Assembly: GCA_964510065.1 (NCBI GenBank)
Contig: CAZEAC010000013.1
Span: forward strand, 12,609-76,608
From: CAZEAC01 sp964510065
GTDB taxonomy: Bacteria; Bdellovibrionota_C; UBA2361; CAIXSY01
Length of the DNA: 64,000 nucleotides
Direction of reading: 5' to 3'
The notes under the pieces are model-generated. The model was not told where the DNA came from and searched no databases. It saw only the letters and a program-made list of their open reading frames with translations. Each line of letters begins with the position of its first letter. Positions within the stretch are counted from its first letter, which is position 1. Positions 55,074-63,946 of this stretch are shown here, piece by piece. The position numbers were made by a program, and so were the translations under genes.

Positions 55074-56126
55074 CTACCGTACCGCAGCAGCCATCGCCTG
55101 TAATCCGGCTTCGCTAAGCCGTGTCGAGTTTTTTAAGAGATATTTAGGCACTACGACGGTATCGCCAGGCGAAAGCGTGGAAGGATCGCTTATGCCGTTT
55201 ATCCGAGAAATCTTCCCGGCGTTGTGCTCGTCGAAAGTATACCAGCGAGCGATCATGTATAAATTCTCGCCGGGATAGGTGATGTAGTGAACAAGGTCGC
55301 CTTTTGGCGTGAGTTCAGCTTGCGAAGTGCCATATCTTTTCACCAAGTTCGCGAAAGTCGCTTTGGTTGGTTCAATCCCAATTCTTGCGTTCGCAGGCTT
55401 TCTTTCGACTGCCCCAGGCGAATTAGTAGCTATTCGCTTTTGCGCGGTTTTGGAGTCCCCCAGCACCTCAGTTTGTGCCGGTTTAGGCTCTTTCATTTCG
55501 GAGCGGTAGCTCTGAAAGTTCGCATTCTTGGAAGCCTTCTCGAGTCGCGATGCCACAGGATCAGGAAGCGCGCGCTGTGGCTGCGCGGCAGTTGCCTTGT
55601 TCGGCATTATTGTCGGCACTTCGGAAACTTTCGCAGAGGAAGGGGCAGCCTGAATTGGCTGTGTCCGTAATTTTGCTCGCACGCTTGGGTCGGCGGCGAC
55701 ATACGCGCGCGCATCCCTGAGTTCGGTGATATCCGATTCGCTGAGCGGGTTTGGTCCGGAAATTATCCAGGTGCCGCCATCTTCTTCAAGCTGATAACTG
55801 GTCTGGTCGTCAAGGTAGTAGAGCTTCATCTGCAACGGACCGAAAAGCGGCTCTGCTACATTAATGACACCAGGAGATCCGCGGTGATCGAGGAATCCTT
55901 TGAGTTCGGCACTCTGCTCTCTTTCGCGACGAAGGTAGAGATTTGAAGCAAGGTATGGGTTAGTCGTGTTAATGACCACCGGCCCGCGATTCTTCAAGCG
56001 TTGGAGTAAGGCCTCGTTCAGCTTGAGCTGTCCGGAGCAACCAGCGAGAATGCCAAGACAGCTACCTAGCAGCAGCTTTAATCTTAGAAAATTCGCGAGA
56101 TATTCTACCTGCTTTTTACCACCCAT
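55074..56126 (-). CDS. LysM-domain lipoprotein
   Basis: This 350-residue protein has a lipoprotein signal (LLLGSCLGILAGC) and a C-terminal LysM-type domain (HYITYPGENLYMIARWYTFD, with NGISDPSTLSPGDTVVVPKY) that binds peptidoglycan or glycan. The middle is a Pro/Ala/Lys-rich linker. ATG 56126 is preferred over GTG 56135. It probably links the outer membrane to the cell wall. It lies between two repeat A copies. Confidence 0.82.
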   Translation of the reverse strand: MGGKKQVEYLANFLRLKLLLGSCLGILAGCSGQLKLNEALLQRLKNRGPVVINTTNPYLASNLYLRREREQSAELKGFLDHRGSPGVINVAEPLFGPLQMKLYYLDDQTSYQLEEDGGTWIISGPNPLSESDITELRDARAYVAADPSVRAKLRTQPIQAAPSSAKVSEVPTIMPNKATAAQPQRALPDPVASRLEKASKNANFQSYRSEMKEPKPAQTEVLGDSKTAQKRIATNSPGAVERKPANARIGIEPTKATFANLVKRYGTSQAELTPKGDLVHYITYPGENLYMIARWYTFDEHNAGKISRINGISDPSTLSPGDTVVVPKYLLKNSTRLSEAGLQAMAAAVR

Positions 56127-56273
56127 ATGCGCCACACAAACGCTATTTCAATAGTATTTAGATATCCGAGGGCGATATTTGGACACAAGAATATTATAGT
56201 TTCCGAATTTGTTCCAGGGAGTGTTAGTACGATCGGGCGTAAATAGTTGAATAATATCGGATTTAGCCAAGTC

Positions 56274-56416
56274 AGTACACTGTAAACAAAATAACTTATC
56301 CATCCTCTTGGTTCTATCTCTGTGCCTCTGTGGTTCTTTGAAAGCAAAATAAACCACAGAGATCTACAGAGATAGAACCGAGAAGAAGGTAATATTATTT
56401 CGTTTACAGTGTGCTA
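56274..56416. repeat. Palindromic MITE-like repeat family A, full copy
   Basis: Ends AGTACACTGTAAAC (56274-56287) and GTTTACAGTGTGCT (56402-56415) differ by one mismatch when paired. The inner palindrome shares GGTTCTATCTCTGTG, TTTGAAAGCAAAATAAACC and CACAGAG blocks with the copy at 47086. It fills much of the 345-base gap 56127-56471; nothing else is evident there. Confidence 0.9.
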
Positions 56417-56471
56417 GTTTCTGTCATTTTTTTTTGTCAAAAGGGCAGAAACTAGGTAAACGATAGGCACC

Positions 56472-57473
56472 ATGAAAAAACTACTTCTCGTTGTCTTCTC
56501 TCTCTTTTTTCTAAGCTGTAATTCATCGACTGTGCAGGATGCGCGCGACGCCATTGATGATCCGGAACGTCGCACCATCGATTACGCGAGGCTTGGCACC
56601 AACGCTTTTGTAAACGATTCGCAGTTCGGAACAGTTGCCGAACAATTTGCCGAGGTGCGAAATACTTTACGCATTCAGCATGTCCGAGTGCTTATGTTGT
56701 GGAGCGACGCCGTGCAGTCCGGCCCGGGAGCAGATCGTAATTTTGGTTTCTACGACAAGATCATCGACGCGCTTCCCGCCGGTATGGATGCACTAATTGT
56801 ACTGAGCGGACTTCCGCGCTGGATGACTAATCCAGGTAACTGGACTGATGGTAATCCACGCCAAACCTTTGTCGAAGAATGGGTGCGCCCGGTCGTGCGG
56901 CGTTACGGTGGCAATGCTCGAGTCGTCGGCTTTGAAATTTGGAACGAGCCGAATCAGCTCTCGAATTCAGAGAACATTACGCTCGATATCGTAAGCTCGC
57001 CTGATAACTATGTCGAACTGCTTGCGCTCGCACATAGTACGGTAAAGCAATTTTCAAACAAGCTTGTGGTGAGTGCCGCGACTACCGCGATTAATCAGAA
57101 TTTTCCGGAGTCGTTGGATTACAATCGGGGGCTGCGTGACGCTGGAGCACAGGCGTTTCTCGATGTGTGGGCAATTCACTATTATGGCAAGCAATATGAA
57201 AATGTGGTGCGAAGTGGTGGCGTCGCAGATTTTCTTTCAAGTATTAGCGCGCCAATTTGGGTCACTGAGTCTGGAGCGCAGGGGGTGAATAGCCAGCTTG
57301 CATATGCCGAGCAGACCTGGCCATTCCTCATCGACGAAATCCCAGGGATCTCAAGAATTTATCAATATCAATTTACCGAGGCGAGCAGCGCCGAGTCGAC
57401 CTACGGCATGCGAAACCCGTCCGCTTCGATGCCGGTTTCGGATCTGTATGTGCATCTACGTGATCGGCCCTGA
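56472..57473 (+). CDS. Clan GH-A glycoside hydrolase-like lipoprotein
   Basis: This 333-residue protein has a lipobox (LFFLSC, Cys16) and a TIM-barrel glycoside hydrolase body. The acid/base motif EIWNEPN has Glu159 and the nucleophile motif WVTESG has Glu266, typical of clan GH-A (GH5/GH39-like). Length is that of the catalytic domain only. The substrate is not predictable; a cell-surface glycan is plausible given the operon nearby. Confidence 0.82.
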   Translation: MKKLLLVVFSLFFLSCNSSTVQDARDAIDDPERRTIDYARLGTNAFVNDSQFGTVAEQFAEVRNTLRIQHVRVLMLWSDAVQSGPGADRNFGFYDKIIDALPAGMDALIVLSGLPRWMTNPGNWTDGNPRQTFVEEWVRPVVRRYGGNARVVGFEIWNEPNQLSNSENITLDIVSSPDNYVELLALAHSTVKQFSNKLVVSAATTAINQNFPESLDYNRGLRDAGAQAFLDVWAIHYYGKQYENVVRSGGVADFLSSISAPIWVTESGAQGVNSQLAYAEQTWPFLIDEIPGISRIYQYQFTEASSAESTYGMRNPSASMPVSDLYVHLRDRP

Positions 57474-57534
57474 GTGGCCATCAATTGTTTAGAAGCCAGC
57501 TGATTCGCGGGAGTCGCTTTACGCAGCTGCCGCC

Positions 57535-57843
57535 TTACGCAGCAGCAGCAGGGCCGATAGACCTAAGCGCTCTTACGCCATCTTTGGTGATGGACCAGAT
57601 CTTTGAGGTGAAATCTCCTGGAGGGACTGGGCTCACGAGCTTCTGACCCTCGAGAATGTAGAGAAGTCGAAGCATCTCTTTTTCGTCTTTTATGCCAGAG
57701 CGTTCAACGAGATCGAAAATCTGCCAGTGCTTTGTAAATGTTCCTTCGGAGTTTATCGATCCATCGTTGGCGAGCGTTTTTAGTACGCTGATTTGATTAA
57801 GGTAAGGCTCATTGACATTCTTCGCTGGTTTTTTGCTATCCAT
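57535..57843 (-). CDS. Small hypothetical protein, winged-helix-like
   Basis: This 102-residue protein has a possible winged-helix pattern: ISVLKTLANDGSINSEG, LVERSGIKDEKEMLRLLYIL, then GQKLVSPVP and KIWSITKDGVRAL, typical of DNA-binding MarR/PadR-like folds. ATG 57843 is preferred to the longer frame from 57957. It diverges from aspS across 232 bases. Confidence 0.6.
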   Translation of the reverse strand: MDSKKPAKNVNEPYLNQISVLKTLANDGSINSEGTFTKHWQIFDLVERSGIKDEKEMLRLLYILEGQKLVSPVPPGDFTSKIWSITKDGVRALRSIGPAAAA

Positions 57844-58075
57844 GTACGACACCCTATGAGAATTGAATGACCAGACTGTGTTACTGCAACGTCTGTGGCC
57901 ATGGCCAAAAAAGGACCCCACACTATAGTAAATTGAGTTAGCTAAATCAACCCTCAAAAAGAGGGCTATTTCCCTCGGTTTGGCGAGGTCGCAGGCTTTT
58001 GAAATACGCGTGGCGAGGCTTGCGAAGAGTGTCTCAGTTTACCTTTTTCAGGACCCGCGATAGTCTGAGTAATCT

Positions 58076-59878
58076 ATGAAACTGACGTCAAAATATCGAA
58101 CTCATACATGTGGCGAACTTCGTCCGAGCGAGGTGGGCAAGCAGGTCCGGCTTTCAGGCTGGGTGCTGCGCAAGCGGGATCATGGCGGCGTCCTTTTTAT
58201 CGATCTTCGTGATAATTACGGAGTTACCCAGGCTGTTTTCTCCGGCGAGCTTGCGGCGAAGATCCAAGAGCTTCGTGTCGAGTCGGTAATAAGCATTGAA
58301 GGTGAAGTTGTGGCGCGCGCGGCGCAGCTTGTAAATCACAAGCTTCCCACAGGTGCCATCGAAGTGAAGGGAAGCAACATTGAACTGCTTTCGCAGTGCG
58401 AGGTGCTCCCATTCACCATTGCCGAGGAGGATACTTCGCCTGAGAGCACAAGGCTCAAACACCGCTTCCTTGAGCTTCGTCGCGAAAAGCTGCACAAAAA
58501 TATCATTCTCCGTTCACAAGTCATTCACGCATTTCGTGAGGTCATGAACGAACTTGGTTTTCATGAGTTTCAAACTCCGATTCTTACCAGTAGCTCGCCC
58601 GAAGGGGCCAGAGACTTTATCGTGCCTTCGCGCCGGCACCCCGGAAAATTTTATGCTCTTCCGCAGGCACCGCAGCAGTTTAAACAGCTATTGATGGTTT
58701 CGGGATTTGATCGATATTTCCAAATCGCGCCATGTTTTCGTGACGAAGATGCGCGTGCTGATCGTAGTCCCGGCGAATTTTATCAACTCGATATCGAGTG
58801 CTCGTTTGTCGAGCAGGAAGACATCTTTGCGATTGGTGAAAAGGTGCTTGGCGATGTGTTTCGGCGGTTTGCCGGCTTTAACCGCGAAACCCCCGCCGTG
58901 GTTACCGACGGTCCGTTTCCAAGGATTACCTACGCGGAGTCGCTCGAGAATTTTGGTTGCGATAAGCCTGACTTAAGGAATTCACTTCGCATTGTGGATG
59001 CGAGTGATATCTTCGCCAAGACTCAATTTAAAGTATTTCGGAACGTCCTTGATTCGGGCGGTCGCGTTCGAATTATTAAAGTTGATGTTGCCAGTGTTCC
59101 GGCACGAAAGTATTTCGATGATACGGTCAATTTTTTCACTGAAGCTTCAGGTCTAGGGCTTGGCTATCTCTCGAGCGAAGGCGCGGAGTGGAAAGGGTCA
59201 ATCTCGAAGTTTTTAAGTCCCGAGGAGAGCAAGCTGCTCAGTGAGCGATTTGGTGGAAAGGGGCCTGTAAGCCTGTTTATCGCTGCCGGTAACGACGAAA
59301 AAGTCTCGGCTCCGCTCTCCAAACTTCTTGCCAAGCTCGGAAAAGACTTTGACAAAGTCGAGAGGAATGCCTTTCGGCTCTGCTGGATTTATGATTATCC
59401 CATGTATGAGCGCGATCCGGAAAGTGGCGCGACGGTGTTTTCGCACAATCCGTTCTCGATGCCGATCGGCGGACTTGACGCGCTTAATAACCAGGATCCC
59501 TTGGCGATCCGTGCCTATCAGTACGACATCGTCTGTAATGGCTACGAGCTTTCAAGCGGCGCGATAAGGAATCATCTGCCTGAAGCAATGTACCGTGCGT
59601 TTGAAATCGCCGGCTATTCCCGAGCAGTTGTCGACGAAAAATTCGGCGGGATGGTGCGGGCGTTTACGTACGGAGCGCCGCCTCATGGTGGCTTTGCTCC
59701 AGGCATCGATCGTATCGTGATGTTGCTTTCAGGTGAGGACACAATACGTGAGGTGATTGGGTTCCCGCTTGCGCAAAACGGGGAAGACCTTCTGATGGGC
59801 GCTCCTTGTGAAGTAAGTCTTAAACAGCTTCGTGATGTCCATATTGAGGTGAAGTTGCCTGCGAATGGTAAGCCGTGA
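58076..59878 (+). CDS. aspS: Aspartyl-tRNA synthetase, probably non-discriminating
   Basis: This 600-residue class IIb synthetase attaches aspartate to tRNA. It has the N-terminal OB-fold anticodon domain (residues 1-110), motif 2 (CFRDEDARADRSPGEFYQLD), the bacterial GAD insertion (about residues 290-410) and motif 3 (GGFAPGIDRIVMLL). In the OB fold, RKRDHGG has His36, whereas discriminating enzymes usually have Leu here. That suggests it also charges tRNA-Asn, which would need GatCAB for correction. Confidence 0.96.
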   Translation: MKLTSKYRTHTCGELRPSEVGKQVRLSGWVLRKRDHGGVLFIDLRDNYGVTQAVFSGELAAKIQELRVESVISIEGEVVARAAQLVNHKLPTGAIEVKGSNIELLSQCEVLPFTIAEEDTSPESTRLKHRFLELRREKLHKNIILRSQVIHAFREVMNELGFHEFQTPILTSSSPEGARDFIVPSRRHPGKFYALPQAPQQFKQLLMVSGFDRYFQIAPCFRDEDARADRSPGEFYQLDIECSFVEQEDIFAIGEKVLGDVFRRFAGFNRETPAVVTDGPFPRITYAESLENFGCDKPDLRNSLRIVDASDIFAKTQFKVFRNVLDSGGRVRIIKVDVASVPARKYFDDTVNFFTEASGLGLGYLSSEGAEWKGSISKFLSPEESKLLSERFGGKGPVSLFIAAGNDEKVSAPLSKLLAKLGKDFDKVERNAFRLCWIYDYPMYERDPESGATVFSHNPFSMPIGGLDALNNQDPLAIRAYQYDIVCNGYELSSGAIRNHLPEAMYRAFEIAGYSRAVVDEKFGGMVRAFTYGAPPHGGFAPGIDRIVMLLSGEDTIREVIGFPLAQNGEDLLMGAPCEVSLKQLRDVHIEVKLPANGKP

Positions 59879-59888
59879 GGTCTGATTT

Positions 59889-60959
59889 GTGAGATCGAAG
59901 TTCGAGATGCATGTGCTCGCGAGACTGATTCTCTTGATCCTTGCAAGCTTTGGATCCTCGGCTTTCGCTGAAGTCTCAGGAAAGGTCTCTGCGGGCGCTG
60001 CGGTAGCGAATCTTAGCGACGGCTTCGGGCAGATATCCAGGCAGCTTGGCCAAACATGGGTTCGACTGTTCTTTTTCTCGCAGCCGGTTTCGGAAGACCT
60101 TAAGAAGCGCCTTGCTGGGCGTGATATTACGCTTGCTGAAAACTATTCTGAACTTGGGCTGACTAAGCCTTTTTTTCGAGTCGCCATACTTTTTAAAGGC
60201 GACCCAAAATCATGCGATGATGCCAAGGAGGTATCGTACGGCGCGATTTTTTATAAGACTTCTGAGTATCCGATTGCCCTTGAGAAAGAGGGCCCGCTTG
60301 CGATAAGCGACGGCAAAATTCCGGCAGGAGCGCTTCGCTGCAAGTCTTTTAACGACGGAGAGGCCTTCTCGTTTTCAATAAGTGGAGGTGCGAAGGCAAC
60401 TCGTGGTCAGTTCCCGACGTTGATTTCCGAGGTGACTTCAGAGATTCCGCTTAGTTGGAATTTAAAAGGTGAGATTCCAATCTACGATCAAGTTACGCAG
60501 AAACAGAAGCTGTTCGCGTCTCTGGCTGAGAATCGGATCACGAACGCGAATGTGAAGGACACGCTTCTTGTGTACACGCCCGCGGTGAAATGGCTTTCGC
60601 TTTCGGTATTACCGGTGTCTGCCTCAGCTGAGGATAAAGCTGATCCGCAGCGGCGAAGAGCGCTGATACGTCAGGCGCTCATCACTTTTAATTTTAAGCT
60701 TCGAGATACCGGCCCAAAGATTGATCCAGCGCGGGTGGTTTCATTGACACTCTATATTCCGCTCGCCGGAAGTGCCAAATCGCTCTCGGTCCCTGCAAGC
60801 GACGAGGTTGAAGGCAGCTATTATTTTACCGGTGAACTTAAGGAGGGCCAAGAGATCGGTATCTCACTTAAGGGCAAATCAGCGGCAAGTAGCGCGGATA
60901 GCCGTCCTGGTTATGAGTGGGATATCGTCACCAAGAGCCGGGTAATCTATCAGCACTAA
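59889..60959 (+). CDS. Secreted hypothetical protein
   Basis: This 356-residue protein has a Sec signal (LARLILLILASFGSSAFAE) and a beta-rich body with two cysteines (KSCDD and LRCKSF) that may form a disulfide. No family is recognised. GTG 59889 has GAGG about 9 bases upstream; ATG 59907 is the alternative. It follows aspS by 10 bases. Confidence 0.68.
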   Translation: MRSKFEMHVLARLILLILASFGSSAFAEVSGKVSAGAAVANLSDGFGQISRQLGQTWVRLFFFSQPVSEDLKKRLAGRDITLAENYSELGLTKPFFRVAILFKGDPKSCDDAKEVSYGAIFYKTSEYPIALEKEGPLAISDGKIPAGALRCKSFNDGEAFSFSISGGAKATRGQFPTLISEVTSEIPLSWNLKGEIPIYDQVTQKQKLFASLAENRITNANVKDTLLVYTPAVKWLSLSVLPVSASAEDKADPQRRRALIRQALITFNFKLRDTGPKIDPARVVSLTLYIPLAGSAKSLSVPASDEVEGSYYFTGELKEGQEIGISLKGKSAASSADSRPGYEWDIVTKSRVIYQH

Positions 60960-61022
60960 AGTTGCCTAGCGTTCAGGTACTATTGTATCCTGAGCCATAC
61001 TCTATAAGACAGGAGCAATCGT

Positions 61023-61211
61023 ATGCCCTATGTGAATGTTAAGATTGCAGGCCAGTTAAGCACTGCGCAGAAAAAAGAGATCGCACTTCAGATTACCAAC
61101 ACGCTAAAAGAGGTAGCAAATAAGCCGCCTGAATACACCTATGTTGTCTTTGAGGAGATTAATGGCACAAATTGGGCCGTTGCTGGCGAGCTCCTCGATT
61201 CTGAGCCCTAG
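61023..61211 (+). CDS. 4-oxalocrotonate tautomerase-family protein
   Basis: This 62-residue protein has the catalytic Pro directly after Met (MPYVNVKIAG) and the family pattern LSTAQKKEIALQITNTL and PPEYTYVVFEEI. These form hexamers that catalyse enol-keto tautomerisation; Arg residues of 4-OT proper are not evident, so the substrate is unknown. AGGAG lies upstream, and the next gene follows in 18 bases. Confidence 0.85.
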   Translation: MPYVNVKIAGQLSTAQKKEIALQITNTLKEVANKPPEYTYVVFEEINGTNWAVAGELLDSEP

Positions 61212-61229
61212 CGCTGGAAGGAGCTGCAG

Positions 61230-62075
61230 ATGGAGCAGAGTTTTGACCAAGCTATCTCGACAAAGTCATCACCGATCGACGAGCTCGCGAGGCAAGCACT
61301 GGCGCGAAATCGGTGTGTGGTTACCCATCTCATGGTTGATCTCGATGCGGTAATGAGTGTTGCAGCCTACGCGCATCTAATAGGCAGGCGGGTGAAGGAT
61401 TTGGCGATCAGTTTCGTTCCGGCGGGGATTGATAAAGCTCCAAGCGGAATGGTGGGTCTCGATATAACTGCCGGCTATAAAGGGCTGCCGTTTTCAGCAT
61501 TTGAAGGGGTAGTTTCGTTGATGCCACTCGAGGATAGGCAAGCGCTAAGAAACTTGGTGTCGCACGTGACCCGGCACGATCGTGGCGATTTTTACAAGCT
61601 TGAAGATGCGTCGCTTGCCATCGGTACGATTGGAACAATGATAAAGCTTCTTCGCTCATCCGGCTCAAGTGACCTTGAAATGGTGGAGCTTGGCGAGCGG
61701 ATATTTCTCTCACATTTATCAGCGGGAAGGTTGCGAGTGGCAGCTGAGAGAACTTTTGAAAGGGAAGCGCAGTGGTATGGAAAAGTTGTGCTGCTTCCAA
61801 AAGACAGGAAGGGCCCACATTCTTCGATAGCGTACGAAAAGGGTGCTGAACTGGTGGTGTATCAAGATGGCCATAATCTTGGCGTTGCCGCGCGTGCCGG
61901 CTCAAAATTTCACCTTGGTAAATTGCTTGAGGGCAAAATCCCTGAAGGTTTTTTTGTGCATCCTGAAGGTTTTCTGGTTGCCTGGGGCACTAAGAAATCA
62001 CCTGCGCAAACTCCGGCGCCAATTAGTGCAGAAGCGCTGGCAACGCTCGTTGCCGAGCAGATAAAGGGCGGGTAG
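61230..62075 (+). CDS. DHH-like phosphoesterase-related hypothetical protein
   Basis: This 281-residue protein has a N-terminal DHH-like motif (VVTHLMVDLDAVMSVAAYAHL), then VGLDITAG, and SHVTRHDRGDFYKL, in the order expected for DHH-family metal ligands; the central DHH triad itself is not obvious. The C-terminus lacks a clear DHHA1 motif. It may be a diverged or degenerate phosphoesterase. AAGGAGCTG precedes the start. Confidence 0.6.
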   Translation: MEQSFDQAISTKSSPIDELARQALARNRCVVTHLMVDLDAVMSVAAYAHLIGRRVKDLAISFVPAGIDKAPSGMVGLDITAGYKGLPFSAFEGVVSLMPLEDRQALRNLVSHVTRHDRGDFYKLEDASLAIGTIGTMIKLLRSSGSSDLEMVELGERIFLSHLSAGRLRVAAERTFEREAQWYGKVVLLPKDRKGPHSSIAYEKGAELVVYQDGHNLGVAARAGSKFHLGKLLEGKIPEGFFVHPEGFLVAWGTKKSPAQTPAPISAEALATLVAEQIKGG

Positions 62076-62142
62076 GTGAGAGAATCAAAATCCTCGTTGC
62101 TTCAACCTATTCTTCCACTTTGAGGTTCCATGTATTCCATTG

Positions 62143-62625
62143 TCAGTCGAGGAACGGAGCAATCTTGCGTTGTAGTATCGATACAAACTGCTCCATCAAA
62201 AATATTCCGCCGGCGAAGGCGAGCGTTCCTCCAAATCCGCCGACTGGAATCTCGATTCCGGTGAGGCTCATGAATATCTTTCCGCCGTCAGTGAACCTTA
62301 ATGGGGTCATGTTAAAGACCACCAAGCTAAGGTTTGTGGCGACGAATACAAATGTTGCGCCGGAAAGCCGGGGAGCGCTCTTATCGGTCAGATAGCGCTG
62401 ATAGCGCACGATAAGCGGCGACGTCTTCCTTCGCCAAAAGTGCACTAGCGCGACGCAGCACCATATCGTCAACATTTTTAGATCGCGAGGGATCCCATGG
62501 TGCCGCATCAGTACAAGCGCCAAGCCCAAAGAGATTCCAAGATTAACGGCGCAACCAGCGGCTAATATGAGATTTTGCTGATAGCGTGGCCGCGCATGAA
62601 TCATGCGGCTCTTGTCATGCAACAT
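62143..62625 (-). CDS. M50 intramembrane protease, C-terminal half
   Basis: This 160-residue frame has three or four hydrophobic helices. It carries the second M50 motif: N105-M-T-P108 and D113-G-G, matching NxxPxxxxDGG, the third zinc-ligand region of site-2 proteases, but lacks HExxH. It is in the same frame as the N-terminal half, separated only by a TGA and one GAA codon. It starts with ATG four bases after the upstream stop, so translation may be coupled. Confidence 0.75.
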   Translation of the reverse strand: MLHDKSRMIHARPRYQQNLILAAGCAVNLGISLGLALVLMRHHGIPRDLKMLTIWCCVALVHFWRRKTSPLIVRYQRYLTDKSAPRLSGATFVFVATNLSLVVFNMTPLRFTDGGKIFMSLTGIEIPVGGFGGTLAFAGGIFLMEQFVSILQRKIAPFLD

Positions 62626-62628
62626 TTC

Positions 62629-62931
62629 TCACCGCGCGGGATTGTGCGCCTTAATGCCTGCGAGCTCGTTGCTACTGAACCCGCTCAATGAATTCGAAAA
62701 TGAGATCGAATTGTATCCACCCAGCGGCACGACAGCCAATGCGAATTCAGTCTCTCCAATATCCATCTTTGCTATTGGAGGACCAAAAAAAATCGAGAAA
62801 CGTATGCCCCCAACATTGTAAAGCTTGGCCACAGCGAAGTGTCCGAGCTCGTGAACTACGATCGAAAGGACCAACAGCGGCATATAGCGAAGCATTCGGC
62901 CGAAGAAACCGATAGAGGTATTTTTGTTCAT
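62629..62931 (-). CDS. M50 intramembrane protease, N-terminal half with HELGH
   Basis: This 100-residue frame carries the zinc motif VVHELGHFAVAKL (His27, Glu28, His31) and the M50 helper segment FGPPIAKMDIGETEFALAVVPLGGY. It stops with TGA at 62629 before the C-terminal half at 62625-62143. Together they equal a complete small M50 protease (about 260 residues, no PDZ domain). The split may be a nonsense mutation, a real two-subunit enzyme or a sequencing error. Confidence 0.78.
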   Translation of the reverse strand: MNKNTSIGFFGRMLRYMPLLVLSIVVHELGHFAVAKLYNVGGIRFSIFFGPPIAKMDIGETEFALAVVPLGGYNSISFSNSLSGFSSNELAGIKAHNPAR

Positions 62932-63127
62932 GATGAGAATAGAATTGCGGACGGTTGAGTTTAACGGAAAATAACCTAGAAAGTTCTCTCCCTACCCATA
63001 TTTGAAATGAAAGAAAGGAGTGTAGCGTAGGTGCCGCGAGTATTCAAACGACTCCTAACTACCTCGGTCGATTGATTTTTCCCTTCGATTCAGGGTAGAT
63101 AAGGCACTCCAGTACCAGAGCGCCTTT

Positions 63128-63213
63128 GCCGGGATGATGGAATTGGTAGACATACAGGACTTAAAATCCTGGGCTGCGAAAGCGGCGTGCCGGTTCGATT
63201 CCGGCTCTCGGCA
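63128..63213 (+). tRNA. tRNA-Leu (anticodon TAA)
   Basis: The 86-base type II cloverleaf is complete: acceptor GCCGGGA with TCTCGGC, anticodon arm CAGGA-CTTAAAA-TCCTG with anticodon TAA at 63162-63164, a long variable arm (GGCTGCGAAAGCGGC region) and T-arm GCCGG-TTCGATT-CCGGC. CCA is not encoded. Confidence 0.96.
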
Positions 63214-63236
63214 GATTCACCATAATGCGCCCCAAA

Positions 63237-63290
63237 CATTCCCTCGGAGACCGCGCGATAAATAATCGGCAACTTTTCGGAAATTCCGAC
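63237..63290 (+). repeat. 54-bp direct repeat, copy 1
   Basis: This stretch (starting CATTCCCTCGGAGACC) matches 63947-64000 in 50 of 54 positions. It begins 24 bases after tRNA-Leu. With copy 2 it brackets about 650 bases with one small gene. The rest of the 390-base gap 63214-63603 holds only the inverted repeat at 63352. Confidence 0.85.
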
Positions 63291-63351
63291 GAACAGTAAA
63301 GCAAGATAGAATATGTTGTGTTAGCGGTAATAGTTCGGTATGGGGATGCTA

Positions 63352-63375
63352 TTGGGTGACCCGTGGATCACCCAA
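63352..63375. repeat. Inverted repeat TTGGGTGA-N8-TCACCCAA
   Basis: A perfect 8-bp inverted repeat with 8-base spacer sits between the direct repeat and the small gene at 63604. Its symmetry resembles an operator, but no regulator is adjacent. Confidence 0.5.
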
Positions 63376-63603
63376 AACGAAGGATCTATACCTCCGCCGA
63401 GCGCGCCGATCATTGTCGAACTATCTTAGGCCTGCGCACAGTTCGCGAGCTTTCAATACTCTATCACGGGTGACTAGGCTAGCCGTCCAAAATTTTTTTA
63501 TGTCGAATGGGCAGTTTTTTGGATTGATACCGAATCGGTTACTACGTGAAGTGCGCCTATAGTGAAAGCCAAACCTGGTGTTGTGCTGGAGAGAGGAGGA
63601 GCA

Positions 63604-63921
63604 ATGTTTCAGAAACTTCGGGCCCTTTTGCCGAAAAAATCCAAGAAAGACGACTCCGCTGAATTAGCTCGAGAACTTGCCGAAAGAATGTGCTCAGGTC
63701 GGACGTTTCAAATGACTGACGAGGACTTTTCGCGAATAAGCCTTGCGATTAGCCAAGTTATTAAGGAACTTCGGCCGGTGGGAAGCGCGAAAAATATTAA
63801 TGTCATGGCGGGCGCTATCTCGGAGATTATCGAACAGAATGGAATTACGCAGAAGCAGTGGTGCGATGAGGTGTGGCGACGTGGTGGCCATAAAGACACG
63901 CTTTCGTACAACCACAAATAG
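63604..63921 (+). CDS. Small hypothetical protein between direct repeats
   Basis: This 105-residue protein begins with a basic segment (MFQKLRALLPKKSKKD) and continues helical (RISLAISQVIKELRP, then NINVMAGAISEIIEQNG and QWCDEVWRRGG). No family is recognised. ATG 63604 follows a strong GAGAGGAGGA site, so I reject the longer frame from 63562. It is the only gene between the two 54-bp repeats. Confidence 0.65.
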   Translation: MFQKLRALLPKKSKKDDSAELARELAERMCSGRTFQMTDEDFSRISLAISQVIKELRPVGSAKNINVMAGAISEIIEQNGITQKQWCDEVWRRGGHKDTLSYNHK

Positions 63922-63946
63922 CGAACTGACGGGCCCTCATCCTCAT

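Noticed and set aside
62629..62631. UGA as selenocysteine in the split M50 protease
   Set aside because: No catalytic role for Sec at this position is known in M50 proteases and no SECIS-like hairpin was evident; a nonsense mutation, split gene or error is simpler.
63356..63562. 68-codon frame upstream of the small gene at 63604
   Set aside because: It begins with GTG inside an inverted repeat, lacks a ribosome site and resembles no protein.
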